Part shown: positions 43,593-51,352 of the stretch, in pieces
Layout: the number at the start of each line of letters is the position of its first letter
Numbering within the stretch: position 1 is the stretch's first letter
Assembly: GCF_014650335.1 (NCBI RefSeq)
Contig: NZ_BMUT01000001.1
Span: 1,107,037 to 1,171,036 of the forward strand
Source of the DNA: Streptomyces hiroshimensis
GTDB taxonomy: Bacteria > Actinomycetota > Actinomycetes > Streptomycetales > Streptomycetaceae
Length of the DNA: 64,000 nucleotides
Direction: 5' to 3'
Notes under the pieces: generated by a model
The model's input: only the letters and a program-made list of their open reading frames with translations
What the model was told of the DNA's origin: nothing
The model's database searches: none
Made by a program: the position numbers and the translations under genes

Positions 43593-44846
43593 CTACCGTT
43601 CTATGTGGCCGCCGCGGCCGGCCAGCGCTCCGGTGACCCCCATCGGCACGGCCAGGACCACCAGGGCGATCAGCCCCGCGGTCCACGCCCCCGTCAGGTC
43701 GCGGGCGGCACCGAAGGCGGTGGGGCCCACGGCCGCCACCAGGTAGCCCACGCACTGGGACATCGCCGACAGCAGGCCCGCGTCGTGCGTGGTGCGGGCG
43801 CACATGGACATATAGGCGATGCCCAGGGAGAGCACGGCCCCCAGACCGAGTCCCAGCAGGACGGCCCACAGCACCGCCGCCCCGGCCGGCGCCGCGATCA
43901 GGCCGGCGAAGGCGGCCATGCACAGCACGGTGCCCCCCACCGCCAGGTAGCTCTGCCGCCGGGACCGCTGCGCCCACACCGGCACCAGCAGCGAGGTGAC
44001 GATGGCGGAGCCCATGCAGACCGCCAGCAGCACCCCGGCGCCGCCCTCGGTCCAGCCGTGGTCGATGTAGAACGACGGCAGCCAGGTGGTCGCGGTGTAG
44101 TAGAGCAGCGACTGGAACGCGTAGAACAGGGCGACCGCCCACGCCAGCCCGCTCCGCCAGATCGAACCGCCCGCCTGTTCCGGGACCGGCGGCCGGGACC
44201 GTCCGCGGCGCAGCCGCGGCGCCCACACCACCAGTGCCGCGAGCGCCAGCACACCCCAGACGGACAGGCCGCCCGCCCACGACAGCGACAGCGTGTCGCG
44301 CAGCGGAACGGTCGCGGCGGCCGTGACCGCGCCGCCGCCGACGAGCATGGTGGTGTGCAGGCCGGACATCAGCCCGACCTGCCGAGGGAAGTCCCGTTTG
44401 ATCAGCGCGGTGATGACCACGTTGGCGACGGCCACCGCGGTGCCGACCAGGAACGTTCCGGCGAACAGGGGGAACAGCGCCGGCACGAGGCGTATCGCGG
44501 TGCCGGCCAGCAGCACCGCCAGCACCGCGACCAGGGTGCGCTCCATGCCCCAGCGGCGGGCCAGCCGGGGCGCGAGCGGGGCGAAGATGCCGAAGCAGAT
44601 CAGCGGCAGCGTCGACAGCGCGCCGGCGCCGCCGTTGGACAGGCCGGTGACGTGCCGGATCTCGTCCAGCAGCGGTGAGACCGCCACGATGGCGGGCCGC
44701 ATGTTGATCCCGACCAGCAGCACCGCCAGCGCGTACCAGAGCACGCGGCGGCTCCCCGGGGCGCCGCGGGCGGGACCGGGCCCTGGCTCGTCCGCCGTCC
44801 CTCGGGGCGGTGAAACCGTGGTTTCCGATTCAGGGGGTGGGGTCAC
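43593..44846 (-). CDS. MFS transporter, CynX/NimT family
   Basis: A 417-residue permease of the CynX/NimT (cyanate/nitroimidazole) group. INMRPAIVAVSPLLDEIRHVTGLSNGGAGALSTLPLICFG is the family start, with eleven or twelve helices and a polar N-terminal leader of about 35 residues. GTG 44846 is chosen because GGAAGGA lies six bases upstream. It follows the MBL-fold gene by 41 bases and may be the exporter for the adjacent ACP-based pathway (inference). Confidence 0.88.
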   Translation of the reverse strand: MTPPPESETTVSPPRGTADEPGPGPARGAPGSRRVLWYALAVLLVGINMRPAIVAVSPLLDEIRHVTGLSNGGAGALSTLPLICFGIFAPLAPRLARRWGMERTLVAVLAVLLAGTAIRLVPALFPLFAGTFLVGTAVAVANVVITALIKRDFPRQVGLMSGLHTTMLVGGGAVTAAATVPLRDTLSLSWAGGLSVWGVLALAALVVWAPRLRRGRSRPPVPEQAGGSIWRSGLAWAVALFYAFQSLLYYTATTWLPSFYIDHGWTEGGAGVLLAVCMGSAIVTSLLVPVWAQRSRRQSYLAVGGTVLCMAAFAGLIAAPAGAAVLWAVLLGLGLGAVLSLGIAYMSMCARTTHDAGLLSAMSQCVGYLVAAVGPTAFGAARDLTGAWTAGLIALVVLAVPMGVTGALAGRGGHIER

Positions 44847-44887
44847 GAACCATCCTTCCGGTTCCGGTCGGGCAGCGGTGTCCGCGG

Positions 44888-45673
44888 TCAGGCAGCGGCG
44901 GTCGCGAACGGCACGGGCTTCCCGTCGCCGGGAGCGATCCCGTTGATGCCCCGGGCCTCGGCGGCCCGCAGGAAGCGCCCGCGCACGTCGTGCTGCTCGG
45001 TGTAGTACGGGGGGTTGTTGAAGAGGTCGTAGTGGATCGCGCAGGCGGTCGACGCCTCCAGCACGACCGCCGCCTCGACGGCCTGCTCCGGGGTGAGCGT
45101 GGCGGGCTGGTTGGTGGGCGTGATGCCGTCGCGGCGGGCCATCACCCCGGCGATGGGCAGGAACGCGACGTCGAAGGGGCCGTACTCGCGCGCGATCTCC
45201 CACCACTTGCCGTGCCAGATGGTGTCGCCGAAGTGGATGGCGCGCAGCCCGGGGGCCTCCACGATCCACGCGACCTGGTCGTCGCCGCGCCAGTCGTGCG
45301 AGGGCACGGGGATGGTGGTGAAGGGCCCGATCTTCCGCCGCTCTCCCATGTCCTGTGCGACGGCGGCCACCCCCATCTTCCCGAGCACGTCCACGATCGG
45401 GGTGTGGCAGCCCACGGTGGAGCCCTCGGCGGCGGCGAACTCCGCGAGCAGCAGCCGGTCGCAGTGGTCGGGGTGGAGGTGGGTGACGAACGCGTGGGTC
45501 CGCACGCCCGGGCGCGCCTCGATGCTGGGCAGCGGGCGCCGGGGCATGCCCTGGAACCCCGCGAGGTCCGCGGGGTTCTTGAGGGCGTCGATGACGATCC
45601 GGTCGTCCCCGGAGGCCACTTCGACGCCGGCCCAGGCGAGACGCCGCAGGGTGACGGTCTCGGCCGAACTCAT
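44888..45673 (-). CDS. Metallo-beta-lactamase-fold hydrolase (UlaG-like)
   Basis: A 261-residue metal hydrolase. HLHPDHCD is the HxHxDH dinuclear metal site, HFGDTIW and AIHYDLFNNPPYY the further ligands. The closest grouping is the UlaG/YcbJ-like family which includes L-ascorbate-6-phosphate lactonase, but no ascorbate genes are nearby. AGGAG precedes the ATG. It lies between catalase and the MFS gene on a run of same-strand genes with short gaps. Confidence 0.85.
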   Translation of the reverse strand: MSSAETVTLRRLAWAGVEVASGDDRIVIDALKNPADLAGFQGMPRRPLPSIEARPGVRTHAFVTHLHPDHCDRLLLAEFAAAEGSTVGCHTPIVDVLGKMGVAAVAQDMGERRKIGPFTTIPVPSHDWRGDDQVAWIVEAPGLRAIHFGDTIWHGKWWEIAREYGPFDVAFLPIAGVMARRDGITPTNQPATLTPEQAVEAAVVLEASTACAIHYDLFNNPPYYTEQHDVRGRFLRAAEARGINGIAPGDGKPVPFATAAA

Positions 45674-45707
45674 GGTGTGCTCCTGCTCCTCGTACCGCTG
45701 TCGGTGA

Positions 45708-47165
45708 TCACTGCCCGGTGACGCCCAGGCCCCGGGAGACCCGGTCGCCCAGGTCCTTGTGGACGCTGCGCCAGTAGTCGACGACGCGCTCCTTCGTCTC
45801 CGTCGTCACCTCGGGCGCGGAGGCGTGCGCGACGATGTTGGTCACCAGATGCGCGCGGTCGGTATCGGTCATGACCTTCTCCCACAGGGCCCGGGCCTGG
45901 ACGAAGTCGTCGTCCTCGGTGTGGAGCCGGTGGGCGCTGCGGACGATCTCGCCGGTGACCTCGTAGTGCTCGCCGGCCAGCAGCATCGGGTCGGCGACCG
46001 GCCCGCCGAAGCTGTTGGGCGCGTACACGGGGTCGCCCGGGTTGCCGTAGCGCATGGACCCGTCGCGGTTGTAGGAGTGCACCGCGTTCTTCGGCCGGTT
46101 GACCGGAAGCTGCAGGTAGTTGGGGCCGATCCGGTAGCGGTGGGTGTCGGGGTAGCTGAACAGCCGCCCCTGCAGCATCTTGTCCGGGGAGGGGGCCACG
46201 CCCGGCACCAGGTTCGACGGCTCGAACGCGGCCTGCTCGACCTCGGCGAAGTAGTTCTCCGGGTTGCGGTTGAGGGTCAGGGTCCCGATGTCGATCGGGG
46301 GGTAGTCCTCGTGCGGCCAGACCTTGGTCAGGTCGAAGGGGTTGAAGCGGTAGTCCGCGGCGTCCTCGAAGGGCATGACCTGCACCTGGAGGGTCCAGGT
46401 CGGGTGGTCGCCCTTCCTGACGGCCTGGAAGAGGTCCCGGATGTGGAAGTCGGGGTCGTCGGCGCCCGCGGCCGCCGCCTCGTCGTGGGTGAAGTTCCTG
46501 ATGCCCTGGCCGGTCTTGAAGTGGTACTTCACCCAGAACTTCTGCCGGGCGTCGTTGTACCACAGGAACGTGTGGCTGCCGTAGCCGTTCATGTGCCGCC
46601 AGGAGTACGGGGTGCCGCGGTCGGACATCAGGATCGTGACCTGGTGCGCCGACTCCGGCGAGAGCGTCCAGAAGTCCCACTGCATGTTGTTGTCGTGCAG
46701 GTGGTTGTCGGCACGCCGCTTCTGCGAGTGGATGAAGTCCGGGAACTTCTGCGGGTCGCGGATGAAGAAGATCGGCGTGTTGTTGCCGACGATGTCGTAA
46801 TTGCCTTCCTCGGTGTACAGCTTCACCGCGAATCCGCGCGGGTCGCGGGCCGTGTCCGCGAAGCCGAGCTCGCCGGCCACCGTCGAGAAGCGCAGGAACA
46901 GCTCCGTGCGCTTGCCGCGGCGGAAGACGTCGGCCTTGGTGTACTGGCTGACGTCCTCGGTGATCTCGAGGACTCCGTACGCGCCGCCGCCCTTGGCGTG
47001 CACGACCCGCTCGGGCACGCGCTCGCGGTCGAAGTGCGCGAGCTTCTGGATCAGGTAGTGGTCCTGCATCAGCAGCGGGCCGTCGGCCCCCACGGACTGG
47101 GAGAACTCGTCGCTCGGTACGGGGATACCGCTGTCCGTGGTCGTCACGGGACGACTGTCGGTCAT
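45708..47165 (-). CDS. katA: Monofunctional heme catalase
   Basis: A 485-residue catalase that decomposes hydrogen peroxide. Catalytic histidine in RVVHAKGGGAYG, asparagine in IVGNNTPIFFIRDP and proximal heme tyrosine in RLFSYPDTHRYRIGPNY are visible. Length fits the small-subunit clade. It lies 89 bases after the methyltransferase and is separated from it by a strong hairpin, so it may have its own promoter. Its neighbours suggest a protective role alongside the diiron oxygenase (inference). Confidence 0.97.
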   Translation of the reverse strand: MTDSRPVTTTDSGIPVPSDEFSQSVGADGPLLMQDHYLIQKLAHFDRERVPERVVHAKGGGAYGVLEITEDVSQYTKADVFRRGKRTELFLRFSTVAGELGFADTARDPRGFAVKLYTEEGNYDIVGNNTPIFFIRDPQKFPDFIHSQKRRADNHLHDNNMQWDFWTLSPESAHQVTILMSDRGTPYSWRHMNGYGSHTFLWYNDARQKFWVKYHFKTGQGIRNFTHDEAAAAGADDPDFHIRDLFQAVRKGDHPTWTLQVQVMPFEDAADYRFNPFDLTKVWPHEDYPPIDIGTLTLNRNPENYFAEVEQAAFEPSNLVPGVAPSPDKMLQGRLFSYPDTHRYRIGPNYLQLPVNRPKNAVHSYNRDGSMRYGNPGDPVYAPNSFGGPVADPMLLAGEHYEVTGEIVRSAHRLHTEDDDFVQARALWEKVMTDTDRAHLVTNIVAHASAPEVTTETKERVVDYWRSVHKDLGDRVSRGLGVTGQ

Positions 47166-47210
47166 GGCACGTTCCCTTCGCTTGGCGGATGGTCGGTACG
47201 AACGGCCCGG

Positions 47211-47239
47211 AGCGGCACAGCCCCGGGGGCTGTGCCGCT
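47211..47239. terminator. Strong hairpin between the methyltransferase and catalase genes
   Basis: AGCGGCACAGCC at 47211-47222 pairs perfectly with GGCTGTGCCGCT at 47228-47239 around five bases. It is just downstream of the methyltransferase stop on the minus strand. No T-run follows, so termination efficiency is uncertain; it may instead process or attenuate the transcript. Confidence 0.55.
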
Positions 47240-47254
47240 TGGCGTGGTGCGCGA

Positions 47255-48073
47255 CTAGGCGAGTTCCGCGCGCAGCAGCCAGTTGCGCGGCACTCCCTTG
47301 ACCCCGCGGGGCTGGACGTCGTAGGGCCAGCGGCCCTCGCCCGCACCGGGCTCGCCGGGCTCCTTGAGCTCCCGTACGGTCCAGCCGGTGCCGGCCATGA
47401 ACTCCTCGGGCTCGTCGGTCCCGAAGAGCCAGGGGATGCCGTCCTCGTTGAGGGAGGACAGGAAGATCTGGGTCGCCGGGCTGCGCAGCAGCGTCTTGCT
47501 GAGGATGTCCACCGCCACCCAGCTGCCGGGGGCGGAGTTGGCCGCGAAGGTGCGCATCAGCGTGGCGGACTGCTCCTCGGTCAGGAAGAACAGCAGGGCC
47601 TCGGGGATCCACAGCGTGGGCAGGGAGGGGTCGAAGCCGGCGGCGCGCAGCGACGCGGACCAGTCGCCCGCCAGGTCCGCCCCGACACGCTGCAGCGTCA
47701 CGGTCGGCGACGGGGATCCGAGCTGAGCGAGACGCTTCTCCTTCTCGTCGATCAGGGCCTGGTGGTCGACCTCGTAGACGGTGACGTCGCCCGGGAGGCT
47801 CAGCCGGTACGCGCGCGTGTCCATGCCGGCGGCGATCAGCACGACCTGCCGGATGCCACGTCCCACGAGATCGTTGATGGCGTCGTCGAGATAGCGGGTG
47901 CGGACGGCCACGAACTCGACGAGTCCGCCGCCGCCGTAGTGGTCGAGAAGCTCGAAGCCGCGCGGCGCGGCGAGCGCCCGGGCCAGCGGGTCGTCGAACA
48001 GCGCGTCGCTCCGCTCGCTCTCCAGGGCGCGGGCGGCCGCAGTCCACTGCGACGTGTAGGACACGGTCTCCAT
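47255..48073 (-). CDS. SAM-dependent O-methyltransferase (LCMT/TIGR00027 type)
   Basis: A 272-residue methyltransferase of the leucine carboxyl methyltransferase-like group used in polyketide and other natural product pathways. TSQWTAAARALESERSDALFDDPLARAL is the family start, VVLIAAGMDTRAYRL the SAM motif, VYEVDHQALIDEK the acidic ligand. The enzymes methylate carboxyl or hydroxyl groups. It lies 29 bases after the MaoC gene and ends the tightly packed operon. Confidence 0.9.
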   Translation of the reverse strand: METVSYTSQWTAAARALESERSDALFDDPLARALAAPRGFELLDHYGGGGLVEFVAVRTRYLDDAINDLVGRGIRQVVLIAAGMDTRAYRLSLPGDVTVYEVDHQALIDEKEKRLAQLGSPSPTVTLQRVGADLAGDWSASLRAAGFDPSLPTLWIPEALLFFLTEEQSATLMRTFAANSAPGSWVAVDILSKTLLRSPATQIFLSSLNEDGIPWLFGTDEPEEFMAGTGWTVRELKEPGEPGAGEGRWPYDVQPRGVKGVPRNWLLRAELA

Positions 48074-48102
48074 GACGGGCTCCGTTCTCGGGATGGTGTG
48101 GT

Positions 48103-48573
48103 TCAGACGGACTTGGGCCGGCACCGGAACCGGGCGTTGAGGATCAGCGTCAGCACCTCGGCTCCGTCCGCGTTCACCAGGCGTCCGCGGTTGCGGACGA
48201 TGCGGAACCCGGGCGCGGAGAGGGAGGGGAGGGAGCCGAGGATCTCGCAGGTGCCCTGCAGCACGTCGCCCGGCCGGACCGGCTGCAGGAAGCGCACCTC
48301 GTCCACTCCGGGGGAGCCCTCGACCGTGCCCTCGGCCGCGGCGTCGGGCAGCAGCGTCGTCACGTACAGGCGCATCCAGATCGCCGCCGTGTTCCACCCG
48401 CTGGCGATCAGGCCGCCGAAGGCGGAGGCACGCCCCGCCTCCTCGTCGAGGTGGTACGGCTGCGGGTCGTAGGTCCGGCCGAAGGCGGTGATCTCCTCGG
48501 CCGTCACCTTGTGCGACCCGAGGTCGTAGCGCGTCCCGGTCTCGTAATCCTCGGCGTGGACCAGACGGCCCAT
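48103..48573 (-). CDS. MaoC-like (R)-hydratase/dehydratase
   Basis: A 156-residue single hotdog domain. FGRTYDPQPYHLDEEAGRASAFGGLIASGW carries the hydratase motif with D36 and H41 as the catalytic pair, followed by FLQPVRPGDVLQG. Members add or remove water at a 2-enoyl/3-hydroxyacyl thioester. The start overlaps the ACP stop by one base (TGATG), so it probably works on the group carried by that ACP. Confidence 0.9.
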   Translation of the reverse strand: MGRLVHAEDYETGTRYDLGSHKVTAEEITAFGRTYDPQPYHLDEEAGRASAFGGLIASGWNTAAIWMRLYVTTLLPDAAAEGTVEGSPGVDEVRFLQPVRPGDVLQGTCEILGSLPSLSAPGFRIVRNRGRLVNADGAEVLTLILNARFRCRPKSV

Positions 48574-48812
48574 CAGAAGTACTTCCGCTCGATGGCCTCC
48601 AGCGTGCGGAAGTCGGCGAGGTCGATGGCCTCGTGGTCGATCTCCACGCCGCTGGCCTCCTCGACCGTCAGGACGAACTCGACGAAGGAGAGCGAGTCGA
48701 CGAGGCGGGATCCGATGAGGTCCTCGTCCGGGGCGATGGAGGTGCGCTCGGGGTGCTTGGCGAGCAGCCAGTTCCGCACTGCGTCAACGTTGGACGAGGT
48801 CTTGCTGGGCAT
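48573..48812 (-). CDS. Acyl carrier protein (discrete)
   Basis: A 79-residue carrier protein. The attachment serine is S40 in LIGSRLVDSLSFVEFVLTVEE, with the conserved DSL triad and acidic helix II. GAGGAGGAATTCC precedes the ATG, the strongest ribosome site in the operon, suited to a protein needed in excess. It overlaps the AcpS gene end by 29 bases and is the likely acceptor for the amino acid activated by the SerRS-like ligase. Confidence 0.93.
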   Translation of the reverse strand: MPSKTSSNVDAVRNWLLAKHPERTSIAPDEDLIGSRLVDSLSFVEFVLTVEEASGVEIDHEAIDLADFRTLEAIERKYF

Positions 48813-49224
48813 GGAATTCCTCCTCGAGTGGGGGGCGTGCCGTCGCGCCGGCCGCGACGGCGACGGCGAACTGTTCTTCGTGGGAGATGCTGATGTCGAC
48901 GGCCTCGATGCCGGCGTCGGCGGCCCATCTGCGCGCCGGCCCGCTGAGCCGGACGCAGGGCCATTCCCCGGGGCTCTTGAGAACCTCGATGGACTGCCAG
49001 GGAAGCGGCTGACCGGTGACGTGGAAGAGCTTGAAGACCGCTTCCTTGGCGGCGAGCCGGCCGGCCACCCCGTGGATGTCCCATCCGGCGCCGGAGCGGC
49101 TCAGCTCCGCTTCCGCCGGAGTGAGCATCCGGTGCAGCAGCCTGCCGCCGTCGGTGCCGGCCATGGTCCGTACCCGGCTCAGGGGGACGAGGTCCACACC
49201 GACCCGGATCGCGGGCCCGCTCAC
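48784..49224 (-). CDS. Holo-ACP synthase (AcpS-type phosphopantetheinyl transferase)
   Basis: A 146-residue 4'-phosphopantetheinyl transferase. IRVGVDLVPLSRV holds the metal-binding aspartate, GRLAAKEAVFKLF the glutamate/lysine motif and ISISHEEQFAVAVA the C-terminal motif. Its place between the ligase and ACP genes, with overlaps on both sides (GTGA start; 29 bases into the ACP), shows a dedicated role in priming that ACP rather than the fatty acid ACP. Confidence 0.9.
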   Translation of the reverse strand: MSGPAIRVGVDLVPLSRVRTMAGTDGGRLLHRMLTPAEAELSRSGAGWDIHGVAGRLAAKEAVFKLFHVTGQPLPWQSIEVLKSPGEWPCVRLSGPARRWAADAGIEAVDISISHEEQFAVAVAAGATARPPLEEEFHAQQDLVQR

Positions 49225-50054
49225 GAGGCGGCGGCGTTGACGGCTGCGCGGGCGCGCTGCAGATCGCCGTCGAACCGGTCGCTCAGCACTGCGAGCCACC
49301 GTTCGAGACCGAAGGCGACGCACCCCGTGAAGGCGTGCTCGCCCGTGCCGTCGATCGTGATGCGGCACCGCTCGCCGAAGAAGTTGCGGTGGGTGTTGAC
49401 CGATGCGATGGCCAGGCCGTCGGCCTGGAACTCGTACTTGGCCGGGCTGAGCCGCTGCAGGAGGGCACGACCGCTGTCGCGTTCGAAGAACGGGTCACTC
49501 GCCGCCTCCTTGGTCAGCTCCAGGCCGAGGTTCTTCGCGAACTGCTCGATCCGGTCCGTGAAGCGGGCGATGATCTGCTGGGTGTGCTCGAACGAACCGA
49601 TGGCCACGATCTCCCGCATCTGGAAGCTGAGCAGCCGCCTCAGCCCCTCGTACTTCTCCTCGTTGCGGAAGCACCGGTTGATGAGGGTGATGGTGGTCTC
49701 GGGGGCCACCGCCCGGTTCTCGAAGTAGAGATAGGCGCCGTAGCAGCTGGAGTGCGGCAGCCCCAGGAACGGGGGATCGACGTCGCCGCTGGCGAAGGCG
49801 CCTTCCACCGGCGCCGGCGGGGCACCGGTCACATCCAGCGGACCGCCGACGAACTGCAGGTGCGGAAAGTTCTCGTAGACGTCGAACTTCTCCAGGTCGC
49901 TGAGCGGGTACACGGGCGGCGGCATGATCTCCCGCGCGCCGGACTCGCCGGCCCAGCCGGTGATGGTGCGGTCCAGATCGCGCAGCAGGTCGGTCTGGTC
50001 GGGCCCGAGGATGGTGAGGGCACCGCCCTCGGCCGTCGAGATCGTCGCGGTCAC
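49221..50054 (-). CDS. Amino acid:[carrier protein] ligase, SerRS-derived
   Basis: A 277-residue class II synthetase core without a tRNA-binding arm. Motif 2 is INRCFRNEEKYEGLRRLLSFQMREIV and motif 3 FTGCVAFGLERWLAVL; C104, E148 and C245 stand where atypical SerRS enzymes and the Bradyrhizobium aa:CP ligases bind zinc. Those ligases adenylate glycine or alanine and load it onto the phosphopantetheine of a small carrier protein. The neighbouring ACP and AcpS genes fit this exactly. GTG 50054 overlaps the oxygenase stop. The amino acid used is unknown. Confidence 0.88.
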   Translation of the reverse strand: MTATISTAEGGALTILGPDQTDLLRDLDRTITGWAGESGAREIMPPPVYPLSDLEKFDVYENFPHLQFVGGPLDVTGAPPAPVEGAFASGDVDPPFLGLPHSSCYGAYLYFENRAVAPETTITLINRCFRNEEKYEGLRRLLSFQMREIVAIGSFEHTQQIIARFTDRIEQFAKNLGLELTKEAASDPFFERDSGRALLQRLSPAKYEFQADGLAIASVNTHRNFFGERCRITIDGTGEHAFTGCVAFGLERWLAVLSDRFDGDLQRARAAVNAAAS

Positions 50055-50971
50055 GCCTCCCCCTGTCCCACCGACGCCCGGGAGAGGCTCAGCTCCCGGT
50101 CCTGCAGAATCCCGGTCTTGATCAGATAATTCAGGGGCTTGCGGAACACCTGCAGCTGGAACTCCGCGCTGCGCGGCGAGGCCAGCAGCCGCCGCCGGAC
50201 GGCGAACGGCTCGGGGATTCCGGCATCCCGGTAGACCTGCGGGTTGAACAGCGACTCGAAGCTGTAGTTCAGATAGCGCTTGAGGTACTCCCGCACCCGG
50301 CGGAGTTCCTCTTCCGAAGCCTTCGCCTGCAGGTCCTTGAAGAGCAGGGAGACCAGCTCGCGGCCGAAGGCGATGTGCCGGGACTCGTCCTGGTGGTGGA
50401 TCCGGTTGACCGCACGGATGGTGTCGTGCAGCCGCTCGTCGGCCGCCATCGTGCTGTTGAAGTGGTCGACCAGCTCCTCGAAGAGGAGGATGCGGACGAA
50501 CACCAGGAAGCTCGCGGCCTCGTCGGACCATGTGTTCCCCTGCCCGGCCGGCTCCAGCTGCCGGTAGATCTTCTTGCCGTAGCGCAGACAGAACTCGGCG
50601 AAGAACCACATGTGCTCGTTCTCTTCGCCGATGAAATGGTGGAAGAACTCCGACGGAATCTCGAAGCCCCGGGTGTGGATGCGCCGGGTCACCTCGACGA
50701 TGAGCTCGCGGATTCCGTCCACATTGAGGCTGTAGAAATTGATGCTCTCGTACCGGGACAGGCGGTACAGCTGTTCCCGATCGAGTTCGGGGGCGACATC
50801 GGTGCCGAATGTGGTCGTGAGTTCGGGACTCATCCACCACTGGTGCTCCGGCAGGGAATCCGGCCAGTCGAACATCCGGTAGGGGTTGTAGTAATCCTCG
50901 ACCGATTTGCGGTTCAGGCGTTCCAGGATCTCCTGGAACCGGTCGTCCTTGCTGATCAGCTCGCTGATCAT
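50051..50971 (-). CDS. Diiron oxygenase, AurF family
   Basis: A 306-residue ferritin-like diiron enzyme of the AurF/CmlI type, which oxidise amines to hydroxylamine, nitroso or nitro groups. Iron ligands are visible: GEENEH (E117xxH120), LLFEELVDHF (E165 or E166) and HHQDESRH (H192, E196xxH199). CAGGAGG precedes the ATG. First gene of the ACP operon; the GTGA overlap couples it to the ligase. Substrate inferred to be the aminoacyl-ACP or its product. Confidence 0.87.
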   Translation of the reverse strand: MISELISKDDRFQEILERLNRKSVEDYYNPYRMFDWPDSLPEHQWWMSPELTTTFGTDVAPELDREQLYRLSRYESINFYSLNVDGIRELIVEVTRRIHTRGFEIPSEFFHHFIGEENEHMWFFAEFCLRYGKKIYRQLEPAGQGNTWSDEAASFLVFVRILLFEELVDHFNSTMAADERLHDTIRAVNRIHHQDESRHIAFGRELVSLLFKDLQAKASEEELRRVREYLKRYLNYSFESLFNPQVYRDAGIPEPFAVRRRLLASPRSAEFQLQVFRKPLNYLIKTGILQDRELSLSRASVGQGEA

Positions 50972-51352
50972 CCTACCTCCTGCTGTCCGGGGGGCGGTTG
51001 ATCAATCCAGGGCGACAGTTCCACGCGTTCTCCGAACGGTCCAATAAAACCGCTCTATAGGTCAAATAGATGACTGCTAAGAGGGCTGGCGGGACGCCTT
51101 TCCGGGGTGCTGTGAGTGGCGTGGGTCACAGGGTGGGGCGCGCTGGAGCTGGTCGGGATGCCTGGTGTCAGGTGATATGTGAGTTCCGGAGTAGCGAGTG
51201 GGCCGCGCCGCTGCGGCCGGCGTCGCCCCGTCAACACCCCGTATCCCTTGGGGCGTTGTTGACCCGGCTTCGTCTACGGTTGCTACACTCGTGAAGCACC
51301 CGGAAAACAACTTTCGTACGGGAAAACCCTGTTCAGGCGGGAGGTCGTGGGC
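50972..51352. promoter_or_regulatory. Divergent promoter region between the oxygenase operon and lysR
   Basis: A 381-base gap, visibly less GC-rich than the genes around it. TCTAT-N7-ATAGA at 51054-51070 is a LysR-type (T-N11-A) palindrome candidate near the oxygenase operon. For lysR, TTGACC (51259-51264) and an extended TGCTACACT with -10 TACACT (51284-51289) form a plausible promoter with 19-base spacing. I find no gene in it. Confidence 0.55.

Noticed and set aside
43438..43746. Plus-strand open frame of 102 codons starting at MKKAPRGS
   Set aside because: It begins inside a minus-strand terminator, runs into the MFS gene on the other strand and has no recognisable protein features.
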